Shown in pieces: positions 1-5,716 of a stretch of 6,230 nucleotides of DNA (the first letter of the stretch is position 1; each line of letters starts with the position of its first letter). A model generated the notes under the pieces. The model did no database searches. It saw only the letters and a list, made by a program, of their open reading frames with translations, and had not been told where the DNA came from. The stretch is from JBOHHR01 sp050740975 (GTDB lineage Bacteria > Pseudomonadota > Gammaproteobacteria > JBOHHR01), in assembly GCA_050740975.1 (NCBI GenBank), contig JBOIEE010000167.1:1-6230 (forward strand). The letters run 5' to 3'. The position numbers and the translations under genes are program-made.

Positions 1-1
1 G

Positions 2-1420
2 TTCGCTCTCTTGGCCCATGCGGCGGTGGCCTACAGGACTTATCACCATACGGTACAGGTGCTGGGCCAAGTCCTGCTCGATGTGTTCGTTTTCGCCTTG
101 ATGTTGTATGCGAGCGGAGGTGTCGAAAGCGGCTTGGGGATCCTGCTGGTGGTCAGTATCGCAGGCGGGGGGATCCTCACCGGCGGGCGCAGCGCCCTGA
201 TCTTTGCCACCGCGGCGTCGCTCGCGGTTCTGGCGCAAGAGGGCTACGCCTGGCTCCGCTTCATGGAAGCGGCCGATTACACCCAGGCCGGTTTACTCGG
301 GATAGCGTTCTTTGCCACCGCCTTCCTGGCGCACCTGCTGTCGGGCCGGGTACGGGAGAGCGAGGCTCTCGCCGCCCAGCGCGCCATCGATCTCGCGAAT
401 CTCGCACGGCTGAATGAGCATATTGTGCAGCGCATGCAGTCCGGCATCCTCGCCATTGACTCCAAGCGGCGGATCCGCATCGCCAACGAATCGGCATTGC
501 ATCTGTTGGGGAGCGCAGGCTCGGTGGACGGGCTTATGCTGGCCAAGGTCGCGCCGCAGTTGGATCGCTTGGTGGCCACCTGGATGGAGAACACGGACCT
601 GGGCCCAACCCTGATCAGGCCCGGCGAGCGCGCCACGGAAGTCCAGGCCTCTCTCGCCAATCTGGGCGACGGTTCTCTTTCCGGGACGTTGATCTTTTTG
701 GAAGATGCCGCCGTCATGCGCCAGCGCGCGCAGCAGCTCAAGCTCGTTTCCCTGGGGAGGCTGACCGCCAGCATCGCGCACGAGATCCGCAATCCCATCG
801 GCGCCATCAGCCACGCGAGCCAACTGCTGTCAGAGTCACCGGCGCTTTCTGAGATAGAACGGCGCATGACCCGCATCATTCGGGACCACACCACCCGCAT
901 TAACAGCATTGTTGGGGACATCCTCGGCATCGGCCGGCGCGATCATGCCGCGCCCGAAACTTTCGCTATAGGGCCCTGGTTGGCAGCTTTTGTGCCGGAA
1001 CTGCTCACCCAAAAAGGACTAGAGCCGGAGGATGTCACCTGCACCCTTGCTCCCGCGGACATTCGGATCCGCATTGATCCGGGTCAGCTCAGGCAGGTGC
1101 TCTGGAACTTGTGCGAGAATGCGCTGCGCTACAGTGAAGGCAAACCGTTGCTGGAACTGCGCTACGGGGTAAAAACCGGTTCAAATCGCCCGTATCTGGA
1201 TGTGATCGATCACGGCAGCGGGATCCCGCAGGACATCGCGGAACAGGTGTTCGAACCCTTTTTCACCAGCGAGCAAGAAGGGACCGGTTTAGGGCTGTAC
1301 CTCGCCAGTGAAATGTGCGAGGCAAATCAGGCTAGCCTTACCTTGCATACCAATAATTCCGAGGGCTGCTGCTTCCGCATCCATTTCGCCCACCCGGATC
1401 GACAGCAGCTCGTGGTTTAA
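2..1420 (+). CDS. pilS: PilS-type sensor histidine kinase, copy A (5' end outside window)
   Basis: Membrane-bound two-component sensor kinase of the PilS family, which controls type IV pilin transcription through PilR. The reading frame is open to the left edge. A TTG at 11 could be read as a start, but the frame continues upstream as Phe-Ala-Leu and aligns with residues inside transmembrane segment 2 of copy B, so about 65 N-terminal residues (counted on copy B's 4024 start) lie outside the window. Counting the TTG as residue 1, hydrophobic segments run to about residue 112. A PAS-like region starts near 138 (QRMQSGILAID). The H-box SIAHEIRNP has the phospho-acceptor His at 257 (codon 779-781). 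The N-box is QVLWNLCENALRYS, followed by G1 DHGSG, the F-box FEPFFTS and G2 GTGLGL. All catalytic motifs are intact. PilR does not follow; a 50-bp spacer leads to an inverted-repeat element. Copy A differs from copy B at about 50 of 469 residues, including Gly for Glu in the second helix of the HisKA domain (IVGDILG against IVEDILG). Family assignment is confident; the actual signal is inferred. Confidence 0.93.
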   Translation, partial: FALLAHAAVAYRTYHHTVQVLGQVLLDVFVFALMLYASGGVESGLGILLVVSIAGGGILTGGRSALIFATAASLAVLAQEGYAWLRFMEAADYTQAGLLGIAFFATAFLAHLLSGRVRESEALAAQRAIDLANLARLNEHIVQRMQSGILAIDSKRRIRIANESALHLLGSAGSVDGLMLAKVAPQLDRLVATWMENTDLGPTLIRPGERATEVQASLANLGDGSLSGTLIFLEDAAVMRQRAQQLKLVSLGRLTASIAHEIRNPIGAISHASQLLSESPALSEIERRMTRIIRDHTTRINSIVGDILGIGRRDHAAPETFAIGPWLAAFVPELLTQKGLEPEDVTCTLAPADIRIRIDPGQLRQVLWNLCENALRYSEGKPLLELRYGVKTGSNRPYLDVIDHGSGIPQDIAEQVFEPFFTSEQEGTGLGLYLASEMCEANQASLTLHTNNSEGCCFRIHFAHPDRQQLVV

Positions 1421-1470
1421 CGTTGCACTCCCAACACGATGGTCTACGCTAGATGAGAGGAGAAGCACTC

Positions 1471-1488
1471 AGAGCTTGTGAAAAAATC
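1471..1488 (+). repeat. Left terminal inverted repeat
   Basis: AGAGCTTGTGAAAAAATC, the exact reverse complement of 1731-1748. It contains a six-A tract. The match stops at the outer flanks (C at 1470 against T at 1749), which sets the element boundary. Confidence 0.85.
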
Positions 1489-1730
1489 TGCTGCGCTCGG
1501 GATCTCGCGTTCCGGCGGTGCTCGGACCAATCCGCCGGGAGCGGATTGGGAACGCAACCGGCGGCCCGCAGGGTGCGCGCCAGGGATGGCGTGCAACAAT
1601 CCTCATGTATTTCACTATCCGGTTGCTCGTCCCATCCTTGGGACTCGCCCCTACGGGGCTCGCGCTCCGTTTCGCTCCTGGCGAAACGGTCCTCCGCTCC
1701 GGCGGAACACGACCTCCCTTCGCTCGCGAC

Positions 1731-1748
1731 GATTTTTTCACAAGCTCT
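1731..1748 (-). repeat. Right terminal inverted repeat, overlapping the sucD stop codon by one base
   Basis: GATTTTTTCACAAGCTCT, the exact reverse complement of 1471-1488. Its last base (1748) supplies the final A of the sucD TAA stop codon on the minus strand (1750-1748), so the element abuts the sucD reading frame exactly. Confidence 0.85.
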
Positions 1749-2626
1749 TACCTCGCCTGTAAACGCTGCGCCATGCACTGGCCCATCTCGGCCGGTGAGC
1801 GCACCGTGCTGACGCCGGCCCGCTCCAGAGCGGTGAATTTCTCCTCCGCGGTGCCTCTGCCCCCGGCGATAATAGCCCCTGCGTGTCCCATGCGCTTGCC
1901 GGGCGGCGCTGTCACCCCGGCGATATACGCCACCACCGGTTTGCGTACCTCGGTCGCAATGAAAGCCGCCGCCTCTTCCTCCGCGCAGCCGCCGATCTCC
2001 CCCACCATGATGATCCCTTTCGTTTCGGGATCGGCTTGGAATAAGCCCAAGCAATCGATAAAGCTCATGCCGCAAATGGGATCCCCGCCTATGCCGATGC
2101 AGGTGCTCTGGCCTAAGCCGCAGAGTGAGGTCTGGCGCACGGCTTCGTAGGTCAGGGTGCCGGAGCGCGAGACGATCCCAATGCATCCCGGACGGTGGAT
2201 CTCTGCCGGCATGATCCCGAGCTTGCATTGACCCGGGGTGATGATACCCGGGCCGTTAGGCCCGATGAGGTAGATCGCGCGATGCTGCGCCAGGCTGGCC
2301 TTGACCTTGAGCATGTCGAGCACGGGGATCCCTTCGGTGATGCATACGATAATGCGGATCCCCGCTTCAGCGGCCTCGGTGATCGCCTCCGCGGCGTAGG
2401 CCGAGGGGACCAAGATCATGCTGGCCGTAGCGCCCGTTTCCCGCACCGCGGTTTCGACGATGTCGAACACCGGCAGGCCCAAGTGGGTTTGGCCGCCTCG
2501 TCCAGGGGTCACGCCGCCCACGAGTTTGGTGCCGTAATCCAAGGCTTGCTGAGAGTGAAAAGTTCCCTGTTTGCCGGTAAACCCTTGGCAGAGCGCGCGG
2601 GTGTCTTTGTCGACCAGCACCGCCAT
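1748..2626 (-). CDS. sucD: Succinyl-CoA synthetase alpha subunit (ADP-forming)
   Basis: Alpha subunit of succinate-CoA ligase, a cytoplasmic TCA-cycle enzyme that couples succinyl-CoA cleavage to ATP synthesis. It carries the CoA-binding domain and the phospho-histidine. The 292 residues are close to the usual size (about 290) and the ends match the family. Visible landmarks are the N-terminal CoA-binding region CQGFTGKQGTFH (13-24), GGVTPGRGG (37-45), SRSGTLTYEAV (153-163), GIGGDP (178-183), GEIGG (209-213) and the active-site segment GKRMGHAGAIIAGG with the phospho-acceptor His248. One oddity: the usual GPNCPGI(I/V)TPG segment here reads GPNGPGIITPG, with Gly125 (GGC at 2254-2252) in place of the Cys that contacts CoA in the E. 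coli enzyme. The ATG at 2626 lies 2 bp after the sucC stop and is served by an SD inside the sucC end. The stop codon is completed by the adjacent inverted-repeat element. Identification is firm; whether the Cys loss affects activity is unknown. Confidence 0.97.
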   Translation of the reverse strand: MAVLVDKDTRALCQGFTGKQGTFHSQQALDYGTKLVGGVTPGRGGQTHLGLPVFDIVETAVRETGATASMILVPSAYAAEAITEAAEAGIRIIVCITEGIPVLDMLKVKASLAQHRAIYLIGPNGPGIITPGQCKLGIMPAEIHRPGCIGIVSRSGTLTYEAVRQTSLCGLGQSTCIGIGGDPICGMSFIDCLGLFQADPETKGIIMVGEIGGCAEEEAAAFIATEVRKPVVAYIAGVTAPPGKRMGHAGAIIAGGRGTAEEKFTALERAGVSTVRSPAEMGQCMAQRLQAR

Positions 2627-2628
2627 GT

Positions 2629-3795
2629 TTAGTCCCCCTTGGCCGCAGCGACGGCTTTGCGCGCTGCTTCATCGAGATCCTCCACGGCAACAATCGCAAG
2701 ATCGCTCCGCTTTAGCAACTCCCGCCCTTGCTCGACGTTGGTGCCCTCCAAGCGCACCACCACCGGCACCCTAATCCCTACATCGCGCATTGCCTTGATC
2801 ACCCCATCGGCAATGAGATCGCAACGCACGATGCCCCCGAAGATATTTACTAAAATGGCCTTGACTTTGGGATCGGAGACGATGAGCTTAAACGCTTCCG
2901 CCACTTTCTCCGCCGTGGTTCCGCCCCCGACATCCAGGAAATTCGCCGGAGCACCTCCCAGAAGCTTGATGATGTCCATGGTGGCCATCGCCAGACCGGC
3001 GCCGTTTACCATGCACCCGATATCGCCATCCAAGGCCACATAGTTGAGATCGTAACGCTTGGCGATGGCCTCTTTCGGGTCGAGCTGATTGGGATCCCGC
3101 CATTCCTCCAAAGCGCTCTGCCGGAAAAGCGCGTTATCGTCTACCGCGATCTTCGCATCCAGGGCTAGCAGCCGTCCCTCGCGGGACACGACCAGCGGAT
3201 TGATCTCGACCAGGCTTAGGTCCTTGTCGATAAACAGGCGGTACAAGGCGAGGAGGATCCCGTTGAGCTCTTTGCGCTGGGCATCATTCAGCCCAAGTCC
3301 GAACCCGATGCGGCTGCACTGATGCCGCTCGAGGCCCAGAATGGGGTCGATCAGGACCCGAGCGATCCTTTCCGGGTGTTCGGCCGCCACCTGCTCGATG
3401 TCCATACCGCCTTCGCTGGAGGCGATGACGGTGATCCGGCTCTTGCTCCGGTCGAGCAGCATCCCGATGTAGAACTCTCGCTCCAGAGGAAGCTGTTTTT
3501 GGATCAAAACACAGTCTATGGGCTGACCCTCGGGCCCGGACTGCTTGGTCACCAAGCGTTTTCCCAGCATGCCGCGCACGATGTGCTCGAGCTCCCCGAG
3601 ATCGCGGGTGAGCTTCACCCCTCCCGCCTTGCCTCGGCCACCGGCGTGCACCTGTGCCTTGACGACCCATCCAGGCCCGTCGAGGAAGTCTGCGTGGCGC
3701 AGCGCCTCTTCGATGGAATGCGCGGGCAGCCCCGGAGGCACCGCGATGCCATACTCAGAAAACAATTTCTTGGCTTGGTATTCGTGCAGATTCAT
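2629..3795 (-). CDS. sucC: Succinyl-CoA synthetase beta subunit (ADP-forming)
   Basis: Beta subunit of succinate-CoA ligase, which binds the nucleotide through an ATP-grasp fold and pairs with SucD in the alpha/beta enzyme. At 388 residues it has exactly the E. coli length and begins with the family signature MNLHEYQAKKLF. Visible landmarks are Lys46 in WVVKAQVHAGGRGKAGG (nucleotide-binding loop at 53-59), EINPLV with Asn199 and ALDAKI with Asp213 (the Mg-nucleotide ligands at the same positions as in E. coli), NYVALDGDIGCMVNGAGLAM (251-270), NFLDVGGG (285-292) and NIFGGIVRCDLIADG (317-331), the region facing the alpha subunit. The ATG at 3795 is fixed by the conserved N-terminus; the SD upstream is weak (GAGAA). 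The gene is the first of the sucCD operon and is transcribed away from pilS copy B. No sucA, sucB, lpd or mdh neighbours are seen in the window. Confidence 0.97.
   Translation of the reverse strand: MNLHEYQAKKLFSEYGIAVPPGLPAHSIEEALRHADFLDGPGWVVKAQVHAGGRGKAGGVKLTRDLGELEHIVRGMLGKRLVTKQSGPEGQPIDCVLIQKQLPLEREFYIGMLLDRSKSRITVIASSEGGMDIEQVAAEHPERIARVLIDPILGLERHQCSRIGFGLGLNDAQRKELNGILLALYRLFIDKDLSLVEINPLVVSREGRLLALDAKIAVDDNALFRQSALEEWRDPNQLDPKEAIAKRYDLNYVALDGDIGCMVNGAGLAMATMDIIKLLGGAPANFLDVGGGTTAEKVAEAFKLIVSDPKVKAILVNIFGGIVRCDLIADGVIKAMRDVGIRVPVVVRLEGTNVEQGRELLKRSDLAIVAVEDLDEAARKAVAAAKGD
2633..2640 (-). promoter_or_regulatory. Ribosome binding site for sucD within the sucC 3' end
   Basis: On the minus strand AAGGGGGA precedes the sucD ATG (2626) by 6 nt and lies within the last codons of sucC. 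The sucC TAA (2631-2629) falls between this site and the ATG, so translation of the two subunits is probably coupled, fitting a 1:1 complex. Confidence 0.7.
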
Positions 3796-3825
3796 CTCTA
3801 TTCTCGGTACCGCCCTGGTCGCTAC

Positions 3826-3854
3826 ATGATAGCCGATTATTCCCCCAGATCAGC
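3826..3854 (-). promoter_or_regulatory. Possible sigma-70-type promoter for sucCD
   Basis: On the minus strand a TATCAT -10-like box (3831-3826) lies about 31 bp upstream of the sucC ATG. A poor -35-like GCTGAT (3854-3849) sits 17 bp further upstream. Only the -10 is convincing. The assignment rests on position and sequence and is weak. Confidence 0.3.
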
Positions 3855-3920
3855 GATTGTCGGCGCTCAGCAAATCGTTATGGTCGAAAAGCACACCGGA
3901 TTTTACTCTTCTCGGTGACA

Positions 3921-3948
3921 TTGAAAGGCCGTGTTTCGCGGCTATTAT
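3921..3948 (+). promoter_or_regulatory. Candidate sigma-70 promoter for pilS copy B
   Basis: TTGAAA (3921-3926) and TATTAT (3943-3948) are separated by 16 bp; each matches five of six consensus bases. Transcription would begin near 3955, downstream of the GTG at 3931 and on top of the ATG at 3955, which favours the ATG at 4024 as the translation start. A weaker alternative is TTGTCG (3857-3862) with TATGGT (3879-3884), also spaced by 16 bp. Confidence 0.45.
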
Positions 3949-4023
3949 GGTCTTATGGAGGACCCCCAGGGAATCAATCGCAAGCTGTTGCGCGCTCGAA
4001 ACCGCCGTAGTGCTACCGCTCGA

Positions 4024-5631
4024 ATGCCTACGATCATCCTTCCGGGAGTCACTATTTCGCCAACTGCCTGGAAGGCGCTGCGCTACTTCAACTTCTATCG
4101 GATCATCATTGCCTGCCTCTTTGTGCTGTTGGTTCTTACCCATACTTTGCCGCGTCCATTGGGATCCTACGACCGGCTGCTGTTTGAAGCCGCAGCCGTC
4201 GCGTATCTGCTGTTCGCGCTTTTTGCCCATGCGGCGGCGGCCTACAGAACCTACCGCCATACGGTACAGGTGGTGTCCCAGGTCTTGCTCGATGTGTTTG
4301 CTTTTGCCTTGATGATGTACGCGAGCGGGGGGGTAAACAGCGGCCTGGGGATCCTGTTGGTAGTCAGTATCGCAGGCGGGGGGATCCTCACCGGCGGGCG
4401 CACCGCTCTGATCTTTGCCACCGCGGCGTCGCTCGCGGTTCTGGCGCAAGAGGGCTACGCGTGGCTGCGCTTCATGGAAGCGGCGGATTACACCCAGGCC
4501 GGTTTACTCGGGATAGCGTTCTTTGCCACCGCCTTCCTGGCGCACCTGCTCTCGGGCCGGGTACGGGAGAGCGAGGCGCTTGCCGCCCAGCGCGCCATCG
4601 ATCTCGCGAACCTCGCGCGGCTGAATGAGCATATCGTGCAGCGCATGCAGTCCGGCATCATCGCCATTGACTCCGAGCGGAGGATCCGCATTGCGAACGA
4701 ATCAGCATTGCATCTGCTGGGCAACGCAGGTTCGGTGGATGGGCTTATGTTGGCCAAGGTGGCACCGCAGTTGGATCGCTTAGTGGCCACTTGGATGGAG
4801 AACACGGACCTGGGCCCAACCCTCATTAAGCCCGGCGAACACGCCACGGAAGTCCAGGTCTCTCTCGCAAAATTGGGCGACGGCTCTGTTTCCGGGACGC
4901 TGATCTTTATGGAAGATACCGCGGTCATGCGCCAGCGCGCGCAGCAACTCAAGCTAGCTTCCCTGGGAAGGTTGACCGCCAGCATTGCGCACGAGATCCG
5001 CAATCCTATAGGCGCCATCAGCCATGCGAGCCAACTGCTGTCTGAATCACCGGCGCTTTCCGAGGTAGAGCTGCGCATGACGCGCATCATTCGCGACCAC
5101 ACCACCCGCATTAACAGCATCGTGGAGGACATCCTCGGCATCGGCCGGCGTGATCATGCCGCGCCCGAAACGTTCGCCATAGCGCCCTGGCTCGCCGCTT
5201 TTGCGCAGGAACTACTCACCCAAAAAGGGCTAGGGCCACAGGATATCATCGTCACCCTTGCTCCCGCGGACATTCGCATACGCATGGATCCGGGTCAACT
5301 CAGGCAGGTGCTGTGGAACTTGTGCGAGAATGCGCTGCGCTACAGTAAAGGCAAGCCGCTGCTGGAACTGCGCTGCGGTGTAAAAGCCGGTATCGGTCGT
5401 CCGTATTTGGATGTGATCGACCACGGCACCGGGATCCCGGAAGGCATCGCGGAACAGGTGTTCGAACCTTTCTTCACTAGCGAGCGCCAAGGAACCGGTT
5501 TAGGGCTGTACCTCGCCAGCGAGCTGTGTGAGGCGAATCAGGCTCGCCTCACCCTACACGCCAACGCTGCCGAGGGCTGCTGCTTCCGGATCCAATTCCC
5601 GCACCCGGATCGGCAGCAACTTGTGGCTTAA
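4024..5631 (+). CDS. pilS: PilS-type sensor histidine kinase, copy B (complete)
   Basis: Inner-membrane sensor kinase of the PilS/PilR two-component system for type IV pilin expression. The frame is open from GTG 3931 (566 aa), with further starts at ATG 3955 (558 aa) and ATG 4024 (535 aa). I chose 4024 because the length and N-terminal spacing match Pseudomonas PilS (about 530 aa) and a promoter overlaps the earlier starts, although no clear SD precedes it. Numbered from 4024, six hydrophobic segments lie near residues 26-43, 52-73, 83-101, 107-123, 127-146 and 159-177. A helical linker and PAS-like region (about 185-245, QRMQSGIIAIDSERRIRIAN) follow. The H-box SIAHEIRNP has His323. The N-box is NLCENALRYS (Asn432, Asn436), then G1 DHGTG (Asp466), the F-box FEPFFTS and G2 GTGLGL (490-495). 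No HAMP domain is evident, as usual for PilS. pilR does not follow; an SD overlapping the stop leads only to a 15-codon ORF. The gene is divergent from sucCD. Confidence 0.94.
   Translation: MPTIILPGVTISPTAWKALRYFNFYRIIIACLFVLLVLTHTLPRPLGSYDRLLFEAAAVAYLLFALFAHAAAAYRTYRHTVQVVSQVLLDVFAFALMMYASGGVNSGLGILLVVSIAGGGILTGGRTALIFATAASLAVLAQEGYAWLRFMEAADYTQAGLLGIAFFATAFLAHLLSGRVRESEALAAQRAIDLANLARLNEHIVQRMQSGIIAIDSERRIRIANESALHLLGNAGSVDGLMLAKVAPQLDRLVATWMENTDLGPTLIKPGEHATEVQVSLAKLGDGSVSGTLIFMEDTAVMRQRAQQLKLASLGRLTASIAHEIRNPIGAISHASQLLSESPALSEVELRMTRIIRDHTTRINSIVEDILGIGRRDHAAPETFAIAPWLAAFAQELLTQKGLGPQDIIVTLAPADIRIRMDPGQLRQVLWNLCENALRYSKGKPLLELRCGVKAGIGRPYLDVIDHGTGIPEGIAEQVFEPFFTSERQGTGLGLYLASELCEANQARLTLHANAAEGCCFRIQFPHPDRQQLVA
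4213..5631 (+). repeat. Direct repeat: second copy of the pilS coding sequence
   Basis: This segment aligns without gaps to 2-1420, at about 89% protein identity by hand count. Similarity stops abruptly at the stop codons, and the sequences after 1420 and after 5631 share nothing beyond the TAA. The repeats flank the element and sucDC in direct orientation, about 2.8 kb apart. The left end of the duplication lies outside the window on the copy A side. Confidence 0.93.
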
Positions 5632-5635
5632 GGAG
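5630..5635 (+). promoter_or_regulatory. Strong ribosome binding site overlapping the pilS stop codon
   Basis: AAGGAG begins in the pilS TAA (5629-5631) and lies 7 nt before an ATG at 5643. This is the arrangement expected for translational coupling to a downstream gene such as pilR, but the following frame closes after 15 codons. Confidence 0.55.
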
Positions 5636-5642
5636 ACTTTGC

Positions 5643-5690
5643 ATGTTCTACCCCGCTGCCCGTCCGTTCAACCGCAGGGGGAGCCGCTAG
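5643..5690 (+). CDS. Possible 15-residue peptide, or leftover start of a lost downstream gene
   Basis: An ATG 7 nt after the AAGGAG site opens a frame reading MFYPAARPFNRRGSR and a TAG. It resembles no family I recognise and does not look like the N-terminus of PilR, which normally begins with a receiver-domain pattern (hydrophobic beta strand followed by acidic DDE-like residues). It is either a coupled leader-like peptide or the surviving initiation site of a gene displaced by rearrangement. A 5-bp G/C stem (5677-5681 with 5691-5695) follows, without a T-run. Coding status is doubtful. Confidence 0.2.
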   Translation: MFYPAARPFNRRGSR

Positions 5691-5716
5691 CCCCCATACC
5701 TTGAGGAGTCATCCGC

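Larger units (their letters stand above)
1471..1748. mobile_element. MITE-like or structured element with perfect 18-bp terminal inverted repeats
   Basis: An 18-bp sequence at 1471-1488 recurs as its exact reverse complement at 1731-1748, bounding 278 bp without a plausible gene. Inward of the repeats, similarity continues imperfectly (both arms contain GTTCCGSCGG-like and GGACC blocks). The interior is a run of hairpins: 1527-1535 pairs with 1541-1549 (9 bp, loop 5); 1554-1561 pairs with 1619-1626 (8 bp), enclosing 1574-1582 with 1587-1595 (9 bp with one G-T, loop 4); 1629-1634 with 1639-1644; 1647-1651 with 1655-1659; 1667-1675 with 1681-1689 (9 bp, loop 5); and 1693-1697 with 1702-1706. 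No target-site duplication is visible: the flanks are CACTC on the left and TACC on the right. The size, perfect ends and absence of a transposase suggest a non-autonomous element mobilised in trans, or a dispersed palindromic repeat. Between convergent genes it could also act as a transcriptional barrier. The structure is directly visible; mobility is inference. Confidence 0.72.

Noticed and set aside
11..13. TTG as the real start of an N-terminally truncated kinase
   Set aside because: The upstream codons still visible align with copy B, so the truncation is caused by the window edge and not shown to be biological.
277..930. Long minus-strand ORF opposite pilS copy A, with a similar one at 4488-5141 opposite copy B
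   Set aside because: Both are antisense shadows of the kinase genes. Their similarity follows from the pilS duplication, and their Met/Arg/Ser-rich composition matches no family.
1731..1748. T6 tract as a rho-independent terminator for pilS copy A
   Set aside because: There is no stable stem immediately before the T-run on the plus strand. The tract is better explained as part of the terminal inverted repeat.
1449..2228. Overlapping ORFs spanning the inverted-repeat element and the sucD end on both strands
   Set aside because: They run out of frame through sucD, and their translations across the element are Arg/Ala/Pro-rich products of hairpin DNA, without plausible start signals.
3850..4449. 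199-residue minus-strand ORF upstream of and inside pilS copy B
   Set aside because: It overlaps the clear PilS coding frame and the divergent promoter region, and the composition is Gln/Arg/Gly-rich with no recognisable domain.
5677..5695. G5/C5 hairpin after pilS copy B as an intrinsic terminator
   Set aside because: The stem is only 5 bp and no T-run follows.
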